NCBI GenBank assembly: GCA_030637805.1
Contig: DAOWFV010000264.1
Location: 1 to 13,196, forward strand
DNA from: Acidobacteriota bacterium
GTDB lineage: Bacteria > Acidobacteriota > Thermoanaerobaculia > Thermoanaerobaculales > Sulfomarinibacteraceae
DNA: 13,196 nucleotides
Reading direction: 5' to 3'
Shown here: piece after piece, positions 1 through 7,163 of the stretch
Position numbering within the stretch: the stretch's first letter is position 1
How the letters are laid out: each line of letters starts with the position of its first letter
The notes under the pieces: generated by a model
What the model saw: the letters and a program-made list of their open reading frames with translations, nothing else
What the model was told of the DNA's origin: nothing
Database searches by the model: none
Made by a program: the position numbers and the translations under genes

Positions 1-1
1 C

Positions 2-79
2 GCTCTCGCGAGCTGGACGGTGATGGAGAGACTGTACAGCTCGATGCTCGCCTCCTGCAGAAGGGTTCCTACTTAACTA
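2..79 (+). CDS. Possible 3' end of an unidentified gene (edge of window)
   Basis: The reading frame starting at base 2 stays open to a TAA at 77-79 and has mostly G/C third positions, like the genes here. A 12-bp hairpin follows seven bases after the stop, which would suit a gene end. The predicted tail (ending RVPT) matches no family I recognise. Frame 1 of the + strand (open to 144) and one minus-strand frame are also open across these few bases, so the strand and frame are undecided. Confidence 0.2.
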
Positions 80-85
80 TCGCAA

Positions 86-126
86 CCCGGCGGAGCCGGA
101 ACCGAGGAGGTGGCGGCTCCGCCGGG
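86..126 (+). terminator. GC-rich hairpin, possible terminator without U-tract
   Basis: Bases 86-97 (CCCGGCGGAGCC) are perfectly complementary to 115-126 (GGCTCCGCCGGG), giving a 12-bp stem with a 17-base loop. Only two Ts follow, so it is not a textbook intrinsic terminator. It may terminate or stabilise the transcript of a gene ending at 77-79, or it may simply be another intergenic repeat. Confidence 0.3.
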
Positions 127-385
127 GGTTGTGAGCGGCTATGAGCTATAGGCTCAGCCGCTTGCAGAATTTCTGTCATCCTGAGCGGAGTGCCCCGGTA
201 GGGGCGCGTAGTCGAAGGATCCCCCGAAGAAAGAGATAGGCTGCATAACAGCACTCTCCGACTTCAGGGGATCCTTCAACGTCGGAGTGACTGCATGACG
301 TCTCCGCTCAGGATGACAGCAGTCCGATTTTTTCAAGAGGCTGGGCTTTGAGCTATGGGCTATGGGGTATGGCTCTTGCTAACGT
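127..385. other. Intergenic stretch made of repeat-like sequence, no gene seen
   Basis: No reading frame here has codon use like the neighbouring genes. Besides the inverted repeat at 173-319, two related short motifs flank it: one around 139-156 (GCTATGAGCTATAGGCTC) and one around 344-376, with several GAGCTATGGG/GCTATGGGGTATGG copies. The stretch looks like stacked intergenic repeats rather than decayed coding sequence. Confidence 0.5.
173..319. repeat. Inverted intergenic repeat with two nested perfect arm pairs
   Basis: The outer arms 173-190 and 302-319 are perfect reverse complements over 18 bases (CTGTCATCCTGAGCGGAG and its complement). The inner arms 214-224 and 267-277 are perfect over 11 bases (GAAGGATCCCC). 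The sequence between outer and inner arm differs on the two sides. The left side holds its own small hairpin, GCCCC-GGTA-GGGGC (192-205). This reads as two copies of one roughly 50-bp unit placed head to head. From memory, the GTCATCCTGAGCG...GAAGGATC pattern resembles intergenic repeats seen in many bacterial genomes; copy number here cannot be judged from one window. Confidence 0.7.
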
Positions 386-415
386 CTGACAGGTTGATGC
401 CATCCTGCGTAGAAT
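386..415 (+). promoter_or_regulatory. Candidate sigma-70 promoter for the sirtuin gene
   Basis: CTGACA at 386-391 (5 of 6 to TTGACA) is followed, after 18 bases, by TAGAAT at 410-415 (5 of 6 to TATAAT). Transcription would start near 422, about 90 bases before the likely sirtuin start. The match is good for a GC-rich genome, but it is a sequence match only. Confidence 0.4.
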
Positions 416-435
416 TTCGTTTGTGAGAGATTAAG

Positions 436-507
436 ATGAGCGTTGGCGCCGGACGAGGTGCGCCAAGACATTGGTGCAGATCCTCGGCTGCAGCAGGAAG
501 CTGGTGA
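436..507 (+). CDS. Possible 23-codon leader ORF in the sirtuin frame
   Basis: ATG at 436 opens a 23-residue frame (MSVGAG...AGSW) ending at TGA 505-507. It is in the same frame as the sirtuin, which can only begin after that TGA. The peptide is not recognisable. It could be a leader whose termination couples to the sirtuin start three bases later. It could also be the true gene start cut off by a nonsense change or sequencing error, or it could be untranslated. GAGAG at 425-429 could serve as a weak ribosome binding site. Confidence 0.2.
   Translation: MSVGAGRGAPRHWCRSSAAAGSW
495..500 (+). promoter_or_regulatory. Shine-Dalgarno-like AGGAAG before the sirtuin frame
   Basis: AGGAAG at 495-500 ends 10 bases before ATT at 511, the first plausible initiation codon in the sirtuin frame after the TGA at 505. 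No ATG, GTG or TTG in that frame lies within reach. The site therefore favours a rare ATT start over a distant canonical one, without proving it. Confidence 0.35.
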
Positions 508-510
508 GAT

Positions 511-1260
511 ATTCGGGCTCAGGACATTGACGCGCGGGGATGCGCCGAACTCATCCGCGGCTCGCGGGCGATTGTCGCCCTCACCGGCGCCGGTGTCTCC
601 ACGGCTGCCGGGATCCCGGACTTCCGCGGGCCTCAGGGGCTTTATGTCACCCGCCGCTATGATCCCGAGGCGGTCTTCGAGATCGGCGCCTTTCGCAGGA
701 ATCCGGCTCCCTTCTACGAGTTCACCCGTGATTTCCTTGGTCTGATCGACGGTATCGAGCCCACCTTCACCCACCGCTTCCTTGCCGGGCTCGAAGCGAA
801 GGGCGGGCTGACCGCCGTGGTTACCCAAAACATCGACTTCCTCCACCAGCGCGCGGGCTCGCGACGGGTGATCGCCGTCCATGGGGATTACTGGAGCAGC
901 CATTGTCTTGATTGCAGCGAGCCGTTCGAGCTCTCGCAGATAGAAGAGCTCCTGCGAAAGGTCGACGTCCCGCGGTGCTCCTGCGGTGGGTTGATCAAAC
1001 CGGATGTCGTCTTCTACGGCGAGGCGGTGCGCGACCTCGAGCCGGCGGCGGCGGTGGTGAGCAACAGCGATTTGTTGCTGGTTCTCGGCTCCTCCCTCAC
1101 GGTCCTTCCCGCGGCTTTCCTGCCCGAGCAAGCGGGGGGCGATGTGGTGGTGGTCAACCGGGGCGAGGTGGGTCTATCGCCAGGGCCCCGGCGCTTCTTC
1201 GCCGACGTGGACCTCGATGAGTTCTTCGGCGAGGTGGCGGAGCATCTCGGCGCTTCCTAG
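511..1260 (+). CDS. Sir2-family NAD-dependent protein deacetylase (sirtuin)
   Basis: A sirtuin removes acetyl groups from protein lysines, using NAD+ and releasing nicotinamide and O-acetyl-ADP-ribose; it is cytoplasmic. Numbering from ATT 511 gives 249 aa, normal for bacterial members. The NAD-binding motif GAGVSTAAGIPDFRGP lies at 26-41, TQNID at 105-109 and the catalytic His at 124 (in VHGD). The zinc cysteines are C132/C135 and C156/C158, GSSLTV follows, and VVNRGE lies near the C-terminus. In the segment FYEFTRD the Arg of the Tyr-x-x-Arg pair that marks desuccinylases (SIRT5/CobB) appears replaced by Thr, so deacetylation is more likely than desuccinylation. The start is unclear: TGA at 505-507 closes the frame and no ATG/GTG/TTG precedes the NAD motif. 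ATT 511 or ATT 526, or an upstream frameshift, are the options. It converges on the molybdenum hydroxylase operon, and no target is evident. Confidence 0.9.
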   Translation: MRAQDIDARGCAELIRGSRAIVALTGAGVSTAAGIPDFRGPQGLYVTRRYDPEAVFEIGAFRRNPAPFYEFTRDFLGLIDGIEPTFTHRFLAGLEAKGGLTAVVTQNIDFLHQRAGSRRVIAVHGDYWSSHCLDCSEPFELSQIEELLRKVDVPRCSCGGLIKPDVVFYGEAVRDLEPAAAVVSNSDLLLVLGSSLTVLPAAFLPEQAGGDVVVVNRGEVGLSPGPRRFFADVDLDEFFGEVAEHLGAS

Positions 1261-1298
1261 TGCCTGGCACCGACACCATCACGTCAGTTATTCCAGGC
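1260..1298. terminator. Hairpins in the 43-bp convergent gap
   Basis: GTGCC-T-GGCAC (1260-1270) is a near-perfect palindrome that overlaps the last base of the sirtuin stop codon. GCCTGG (1262-1267) can alternatively pair with CCAGGC (1293-1298). The gap separates two gene ends facing each other, so a two-way terminator is plausible, although there is no T-run on either side. Confidence 0.3.
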
Positions 1299-1303
1299 GG
1301 GAG

Positions 1304-3964
1304 TCAACTGCGGCGGGAGCGGGGGACCGAGGCGGCAGCAGCCGGCGCGTCCGTCATTGGCAGCCTCAGGCGGCGGATGCCGTCGTGCGCATACAGCGCC
1401 CCGGCCACCGCCCCGGCGGTCGGCACCAGGCCGATCTCACCCACCCCCTTCGAGCCGTAACCGCCGACGCCATCCGGGACCTCGATCAGGATCACTTCGA
1501 TCGGTGGCGTGTGGGCCGCACGAAGGATGCCGAGGTCCTTGAGGTTCAGCGAGTCGGGACGGCCACCGGTGCACGGGAAATCCTCGGAGAGGGCGTAACC
1601 CAGGCCCATGTGCACCCCACCCTCGATCTGGCCTGCGCACTGCTGGGGATTGATCGCGCGCCCGACATCGTGCACAGCGACCACCTTCTTGATGGTGCCG
1701 TCTTCGTTCAGCAGCACGACCTGGGTGGCGAATCCGAAGGCCATGTGGGTCACGGGCTCCTCTGTCTCTGCGCCCGGTGCGGTCGTGAAATCGCAGATGT
1801 ACTCCCCGTGGAACTCCCGGCCGGCAATCGTTTCGAGGGGGTGGCGGCCGAGCTCGTCGGAGAGCTCCTGGGAAGCGATCCGTCCGGCTGCGGTGCACAG
1901 GGCGGTGGCGCGGGAGGCCGTGGTCATGCCGCACTCCACCTCCGGCAGGCTCACCGTGCGTACGTCCATGATCTCGGGCGGAAGGCTGGTCTCGTGACAA
2001 ACCACCTGCTGGAGTATGGTGTGCAGCCCCTGGCCCATTTCGGTGTAACCGGTGAGCACCTCGAGCCGGCCGCCCTCGAGCACGCGGATAACGACGCGCC
2101 CGATGTCCTCCATGCCATTGCCGATACCCGTATTCTTGATGCCGCAGGCGATGCCCGCGAACTGTGCTCCCTTGTAGACCTCGCGCACCGCCTCCAGGGT
2201 TCGACGGATTCCGCAGCTTGCATCCATTTTCTGTCCCGTGGCAAAACGGTCGCCCGGTTCCAGGATGTTGCGTTCACGGATGTCGTAGCCGTCGAGGCCG
2301 ATGGTTTCGGCGAGCATGTCCATGATTCCCTCGATGGCGAAGGAGGCCTGATTCGCGCCGAAGCCGCGCATGGCGCCGCACGGAGGATTGTTGGTGTAGA
2401 CGGTCCGGGCCTCGACGTCGACATTCGGTAGCCGATAGGGCCCGCAGCAATGCCCGGCTGCCCGTTCGAGGACCTTGGCGCCTACCGAAGCGTAGGCGCC
2501 GGTGTCGCCGATGATGCGGGCCCGGACCGCAGTGAGGCGGCCGTCGGCGTCGGCGCCGGCTGTGTACCGAAGAACCAGTGGGTGGCGCTTGGGGTGGATC
2601 CGCATCGACTGCTCGCGGGTGAGGACCAGGCACACCGGCCGGCCGAGGTCCTGGGCTGCGAGGGCGGCATGTCCCTGGACTGAGAGGTCTTCTTTGCCGC
2701 CGAACGCACCGCCGTTGGAGACCAGCTCGACCTCGACCAGGGGGGTGCCGACTCCGAGGATGGCCGCAATCTGACGTTGGTCGTCGTGGACCCCCTGACC
2801 CTGGGAGTAGATCTTGAGCCCTCCTTCCTCGCGTGGTACCGCGAGGCAGGCCTCGGGCTCGAGGAAGGCATGCTCGACGCGTTGGGTTCGGAAGGTCGCC
2901 TCGACCACATGCGTGGAGGCGGCAAGCGCCCTCTCCACGTCGCCGCGGGTGAATGCGCAGACCTCGAGTAAATTTCCGCCGTCGTGGATCCTCGGCGCGT
3001 CCGGGGCGAGTGCCGTCTCGGAGTCGGTCACCGGCTCGAGCACCTCGTAGTGAACGGCAACCGCCTCCGCGGCCGCCCGGGCGTGATGCTGGGAGTCTGC
3101 CACCACCACCGCCAACACGTCGCCGGTATAACGCGTGATTTCCCCCTCGGCCACCAGAAGCGGCCAATCGCGAATGATGAGACCGTGATGACGGCTGCCG
3201 GGGATGTCGGCTGCAGTGAGTACCCGGATCACACCCGGCATTGATGTCGCCGGCGCAGGGTCGATGCGGGTCACCAGGGCGCGTGGGTGATCGGCGAGCA
3301 CCAAAGCCCCGTGCAGCATGCCGTCGACCTCCATGTCGGCCACGAATTCCTTCTGGCCGAGCGCCTGGGCAACGCCGCGGTACCGACCGCTGGAAGCGCC
3401 GACTCCTTCCCCGGCCGGGACCCCGGTGCTTCGCTCGAGCCCCATATGCTCGCCGAAGAACAGGTGGCGGCGCGGCGGTTCATCCCGGAGCTCGCCACCG
3501 GCGGACCAGGCTTCACCCGCCGTCTGGATCGCGTCGACGATGCGGTGGTAGCCGGTGCATCGACAGAGGTGTCCGGCAAGCGCGCGGGAGATCCGATCGC
3601 GGTTCTCAGTCAGGCCACGATTCAGGAGGTGAGCTGAGCGCACGACGATGCCGGGGGTACAGAACCCGCACTGAACTGCGCCCTCGCGCACGAAGGCGTC
3701 GGCCAGGAGTTGGCGTTGGCGCTCGGGCAGTCCTTCAAGGGTGACCACCTCCTTGCCGGCCGCCTGGTCTGGGCGCATCTGGCAGGCCAGGGCGGGCCGA
3801 CCGTCCACCAGAATGGTGCAGCAGCCGCAGACCCCCTGCGGGGCGCAGCCGTCCTTTGCCGAGGTGATGCCGGCAGACGATCGCAGCACGTCCAGGAGGT
3901 GCATGCCCTCCTCGAAGGGAAAGGTGACCGGGCGCCCGTTCAGACTGAAGCTTGCCGTGGGCAC
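1304..3964 (-). CDS. Single-chain FeS/molybdenum purine hydroxylase, selenium-dependent xanthine dehydrogenase-like
   Basis: This 886-aa protein fuses the iron-sulfur and molybdenum parts of a xanthine dehydrogenase and lacks the FAD domain. The plant-type [2Fe-2S] ligands are C40, C46, C49 and C61. The first spacing is C-x5-C, one residue longer than the usual C-x4-C. The second [2Fe-2S] cluster uses C99, C102, C134 and C136. The a/b hammerhead begins near 193 and the Mo-cofactor domain follows. Residues matching bovine xanthine oxidase Gln767, Glu802, Arg880 and Glu1261 are Q390, E425 (FGGKE), R501 (VLERAAGH) and E843 (GVGEIG), which indicates a purine-type substrate. Domain order and length match the family named selenium-dependent xanthine dehydrogenase, whose selenium is a cofactor and not selenocysteine; selenium use here is inference. 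The chosen GTG at 3964 has GGAAGGAAG just upstream; reading further upstream only shadows xdhC. It overlaps the xdhC end by 25 bases and is the last gene of the operon. Electrons must leave through a separate partner. Confidence 0.85.
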   Translation of the reverse strand: MPTASFSLNGRPVTFPFEEGMHLLDVLRSSAGITSAKDGCAPQGVCGCCTILVDGRPALACQMRPDQAAGKEVVTLEGLPERQRQLLADAFVREGAVQCGFCTPGIVVRSAHLLNRGLTENRDRISRALAGHLCRCTGYHRIVDAIQTAGEAWSAGGELRDEPPRRHLFFGEHMGLERSTGVPAGEGVGASSGRYRGVAQALGQKEFVADMEVDGMLHGALVLADHPRALVTRIDPAPATSMPGVIRVLTAADIPGSRHHGLIIRDWPLLVAEGEITRYTGDVLAVVVADSQHHARAAAEAVAVHYEVLEPVTDSETALAPDAPRIHDGGNLLEVCAFTRGDVERALAASTHVVEATFRTQRVEHAFLEPEACLAVPREEGGLKIYSQGQGVHDDQRQIAAILGVGTPLVEVELVSNGGAFGGKEDLSVQGHAALAAQDLGRPVCLVLTREQSMRIHPKRHPLVLRYTAGADADGRLTAVRARIIGDTGAYASVGAKVLERAAGHCCGPYRLPNVDVEARTVYTNNPPCGAMRGFGANQASFAIEGIMDMLAETIGLDGYDIRERNILEPGDRFATGQKMDASCGIRRTLEAVREVYKGAQFAGIACGIKNTGIGNGMEDIGRVVIRVLEGGRLEVLTGYTEMGQGLHTILQQVVCHETSLPPEIMDVRTVSLPEVECGMTTASRATALCTAAGRIASQELSDELGRHPLETIAGREFHGEYICDFTTAPGAETEEPVTHMAFGFATQVVLLNEDGTIKKVVAVHDVGRAINPQQCAGQIEGGVHMGLGYALSEDFPCTGGRPDSLNLKDLGILRAAHTPPIEVILIEVPDGVGGYGSKGVGEIGLVPTAGAVAGALYAHDGIRRLRLPMTDAPAAAASVPRSRRS

Positions 3965-4911
3965 GGCTCTTCCTTCCGATTTCGCATTGCGATGATCTCG
4001 GCGGCGATGCTGATGGCGATCTCTTCGGGAGTGTGGCTGCCGATGGACAGGCCCACCGGCGCGCGCACGCTCTCGAGGTCCTCGGCGTCGACGCCGTCTG
4101 CCTTCATGGCCGCGTACATCTGCCGCACCTTGGCCTCGGAACCCATCAGACCGAGGTAGGCGAAGCTCTTCCCCAGTAGCCCTTCGAGGACCTGGCGGTC
4201 GTGAACGTGCCCGAAGGTCATGATAACGACCCACGAGCGTTTTCCCTCCGCGACCTGCTCACCGACGCGGTCGAAGTCGACCACGTGCTGCTCATGGGCC
4301 CAGCGGTTGGCCGCCATTGTCGGCAGGTCCTCGCGGTTGTCGAGGACGACAATTCGAAAGGGGAGGGTTGCCATCACTCTGGAAAGGGCCAGGCAGACGT
4401 GGCCCCCACCGATGATGTACAACGTGTCCCTGAGTCCGATCGGTCCTCGATACGACCACGATGTCTCGTCGTGGGAGAAGACGTGCTGTTCCGCTTCGCC
4501 CGGATGAAACCGTAGTCCTTCCGGCGAAAGTTCGATCGTTCCCGTTTGATGTGCGTCGAGCGTATCCACTAGTGTTTGAAGCTCTTTAACATCATTTTGC
4601 GACAGCAAAATGATTGCGAAGACCTGGAGGCCAGAGCAAAGGGTTCCACCCTCGCTCGGCGTGTGACGGAAGCGCACCAGCAAGGGTTCGCCGTCGTGAA
4701 CCCGGGCGCGGTCCACCAGCGCCTTCTCGGCGCCGCCGCCGCCGATGGTACCCGCGACGCCTTTCTCCGAGACGACGACGAGGGTGCCGGTGACCCCTGG
4801 TACCGAACCCGAGTGTTCCACCACTAATACGAGCACCGCCCGTTCGCCATCCTTCAGGTTCGCGAGACCGTGACGCCAGGGATCGGAACGATGGTCGGTG
4901 GCGTGTGTCAC
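3940..4911 (-). CDS. xdhC: XdhC-family molybdenum cofactor sulfuration/insertion chaperone
   Basis: XdhC proteins bind Mo cofactor, promote its sulfuration and hand it to xanthine dehydrogenase. The protein has 323 aa. The N-terminal XdhC/CoxI domain includes HSGSVPG (33-39) and GTIGGGGAE (54-62). The C-terminal Rossmann domain begins with YIIGGGHV (165-172) and continues through VVLDNRED. The usual Cys-containing GGCVE variant is replaced by GGGGAE, and the later CGG motif reads CSG (92-94) in GGTLCSG. Related forms occur among XdhC paralogues. The GTG start at 4911 lies two bases after the xdhB stop, with AGGA at a good distance inside the xdhB end, so the two are probably translationally coupled. 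It sits between two Mo hydroxylases and may serve both. Confidence 0.9.
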   Translation of the reverse strand: MTHATDHRSDPWRHGLANLKDGERAVLVLVVEHSGSVPGVTGTLVVVSEKGVAGTIGGGGAEKALVDRARVHDGEPLLVRFRHTPSEGGTLCSGLQVFAIILLSQNDVKELQTLVDTLDAHQTGTIELSPEGLRFHPGEAEQHVFSHDETSWSYRGPIGLRDTLYIIGGGHVCLALSRVMATLPFRIVVLDNREDLPTMAANRWAHEQHVVDFDRVGEQVAEGKRSWVVIMTFGHVHDRQVLEGLLGKSFAYLGLMGSEAKVRQMYAAMKADGVDAEDLESVRAPVGLSIGSHTPEEIAISIAAEIIAMRNRKEEPCPRQASV

Positions 4912-4913
4912 GG

Positions 4914-7163
4914 TCAGGTCCTGCCGTGCAGGAACATCAGCACCCGTTCCGGGGTCATGGGTGCCTGGTAAATTCCCTCGCGATCGGGGCGAAAGGCCTT
5001 GAGCGCCGAAAGCAGAGCGAAGTAGGCGCCGATCCCGTACATCAGAGGTGGCTCGCCGATGGCCTTGGAGCGCAGAATGGCGGCGGGGTTGTCCGCGTCG
5101 GCGAGGAAGTGGGCCTCGATTTCGGGGGTGCACATGATGTCCGGGATCTTGTAGGTGCTGAGGGTATCCGTGATGTTGTGCCCGTCAGCAAAGAGGAGCT
5201 CCTCCATGGTCATCCAACCCAATCCCTGCACCAGACCGCCCTCCAGTTGGCCCATGTCCACCAGGGGATTGAGGCTACGGCCGGCATCGTGGGCGATGCG
5301 CACCCGGTCGATGGTGTAGGTGCCGCGCAGGCCGTCGACCGTGGCCTCCACGAGAGCGGTGCCGAAGACGTGGTAGGCGAAGGGTTCGCCCTGCTCACGC
5401 TCCTTGTCATAGTGGATCTTCGGTGTTGCATAGTGGGCCTGCGCGGTCAGGTTGACTCTGCTGGTGTAAGCCTCCCAGATGAGCTTTTCCCAGCTCAGCG
5501 CAGCATCGGTTTCATCGACGCGGATGCGGTCCGCGTGGATCGAGATTCTCTTCGCCGACGTGTCCAACACCTGTGCCGCGACGGCCCGCAGACGGTCGAA
5601 AATCGTGTTGCAGGCGATCTCGGTGGCGGCGCCGTTCATATCCGCCCCGGAGCTTGCCGCGGTGGGAGAGGTGTTGGCCACCCTCAAGGTGCTGGTGGTC
5701 TCTACCGTGATGCGGTCCGCGTCGATGCCGAGAGCGTGGGCGGCCACAGCGAGGATCTTCGCATTCACCCCCTGTCCCATCTCCACAGCCCCGGTGCTGA
5801 CGCTGACGCTGCCATCGGTGTAGACGTGCACCAGTGCCGCAGCCTGGTTGAGGAAGGTGCTGGTGAAGGAGATGCCGAAGCAGACCGGCATCATCGCCAC
5901 ACCTCGCTTGGTGAGGCGATGGGTTCGGTTGTGCTCCTCCACCTCGGCCTGCACCCGCGTGACCTCGAAGCGCTCCTCGACCTCGGTGAATGCCCTCCGC
6001 GCGTTGCTCCGCTCAACTCGCATGCCGTAGGGGAAGACATCGCCCTCCGAGAGAAGGTTCTTGTGCTGGATCTGGAGGCGGTCGATGCCCATCGCCTCTG
6101 CCGCTCTGGTGATCGCTGACTCCATCACGAACATTGCCTGCGGCGCGCCGAAGCCGCGGAAGGCGGTAAAAGGCGGGAGGTTGGTGCGGCAGCTCAGTGC
6201 GGTGACCCGGACGTTCGGGATGAAGTAGCTGCCGGTGGCGTGGAAGAGGCTGCGTTCGAGGATGGCGGGTGAGAGGTCCGCCGCGGCGCCCGCGTTCTGG
6301 TAGTAGGTGACCTCCCAGGCGAGGATGGTGCCGTCGGCACGTAGTCCGATCTTGAAATCGGAGGAGTAGGGATGGCGCTTGCCGGTCATCCGCATGTCCT
6401 CGTTGCGGGTCAAGACGATCCGCACGGGCCGACCGAGCTTGACCGCCCCCAGGGCGGCCACCGCCGCCCACGGCGTGGCCTGGTCTTCTTTGCCGCCGAA
6501 GGCGCCGCCGAGCCGTGCCACCTCGACCTCGATCGCGTTCATCGGCAGGCCGAGCACGCGCGCCACGATGCGCTGCACCGCGGTCGGAGCCTGGGTGGAG
6601 GAGAGGATCTTCAACCGCTGGCCCTCTCCAGGCAGGGCGAGGGCGCTCTGGGTCTCGAGGTAGAGGTGTTCCTGGCCCCCGGATTCGGTCCGGCCCTCCA
6701 CCACCACATCGCAGGACCCCCACGTGGCATCGACGTCGCCCAGGGAAAGGGTGCGTGACGGCGCGATGAGGTTTCCGGCGGCGGCGGCCTCCCTGGGATC
6801 GAAGATGGCAGGAGCTTCCTCGATCTCGATCTCGATGGCGGCCGCCGCCTTGCGCGCGCGGCGGGGCTCGTCGGCGATCACCACCACGATCGGCTGACCG
6901 ACGAAGTGCACCTCACCCTCGGCGAGCAGGGGTTCGTCCTGGATGATGCCGCCGATCTGGTTCTCACCCGGAATGTCCGCCGCGGTGAGTACGCAGGCCA
7001 CGCCTTCGAGTCCGGCGGCGGGTGTGGTGTCGAGCCGAACCACGCGGCCGTGGGGAGCCGGCGAGGCGAGGACCGCGGCGTGGAGCAGTCCGGCCGGAAC
7101 CGGAAGGTCGCCGACGAACATCGACGTGCCGCGAGTGTGCGGTTCGATCTCGCGGTTGCTCAC
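4914..7163 (-). CDS. xdhB: Xanthine dehydrogenase, molybdenum-binding subunit
   Basis: This is the large subunit that hydroxylates hypoxanthine to xanthine and xanthine to urate at the Mo centre; the electrons pass to XdhA. At 749 aa it is close to the usual XdhB length. The N-terminal a/b hammerhead domain is followed by the Mo-cofactor domains. The substrate-site residues are all present: Q191 (in STQAPT), E226 (GGAFGGKED), R304 (ILERSLFH) and E704 (SKAIGEPP), matching bovine Gln767, Glu802, Arg880 and Glu1261. AFRGFGAPQ (334-342) and AASSGADMNG are further family motifs. Having both the Glu and the Arg argues for xanthine dehydrogenase and against aldehyde oxidase. The GTG start overlaps the xdhA TGA as GTGA, with GAAGGGAAGG upstream. 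Subunit names follow the Rhodobacter convention; in E. coli this subunit is called XdhA. Confidence 0.93.
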   Translation of the reverse strand: MSNREIEPHTRGTSMFVGDLPVPAGLLHAAVLASPAPHGRVVRLDTTPAAGLEGVACVLTAADIPGENQIGGIIQDEPLLAEGEVHFVGQPIVVVIADEPRRARKAAAAIEIEIEEAPAIFDPREAAAAGNLIAPSRTLSLGDVDATWGSCDVVVEGRTESGGQEHLYLETQSALALPGEGQRLKILSSTQAPTAVQRIVARVLGLPMNAIEVEVARLGGAFGGKEDQATPWAAVAALGAVKLGRPVRIVLTRNEDMRMTGKRHPYSSDFKIGLRADGTILAWEVTYYQNAGAAADLSPAILERSLFHATGSYFIPNVRVTALSCRTNLPPFTAFRGFGAPQAMFVMESAITRAAEAMGIDRLQIQHKNLLSEGDVFPYGMRVERSNARRAFTEVEERFEVTRVQAEVEEHNRTHRLTKRGVAMMPVCFGISFTSTFLNQAAALVHVYTDGSVSVSTGAVEMGQGVNAKILAVAAHALGIDADRITVETTSTLRVANTSPTAASSGADMNGAATEIACNTIFDRLRAVAAQVLDTSAKRISIHADRIRVDETDAALSWEKLIWEAYTSRVNLTAQAHYATPKIHYDKEREQGEPFAYHVFGTALVEATVDGLRGTYTIDRVRIAHDAGRSLNPLVDMGQLEGGLVQGLGWMTMEELLFADGHNITDTLSTYKIPDIMCTPEIEAHFLADADNPAAILRSKAIGEPPLMYGIGAYFALLSALKAFRPDREGIYQAPMTPERVLMFLHGRT

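Noticed and set aside
505..507. In-frame TGA as selenocysteine in the sirtuin, suggested by the selenium-type hydroxylase nearby
   Set aside because: The residues before the TGA do not look like a sirtuin N-terminus, no SECIS-like hairpin is evident directly downstream, and the selenium link of the neighbour does not involve selenocysteine.
379..1131. Minus-strand frame of 250 codons over the sirtuin
   Set aside because: The + strand has the complete set of sirtuin motifs; the minus frame is its shadow.
1142..2431. Long open frame on the + strand (429 codons)
   Set aside because: It runs opposite the FeS/Mo hydroxylase, whose motifs and codon use are clear. Long antisense frames are expected in GC-rich coding DNA, and the translation shows no family motif.
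4905..6119. Long + strand frame opposite xdhB (404 codons)
   Set aside because: It is a mirror of the real gene; low-complexity Gly/Arg/His-rich protein with no motif.
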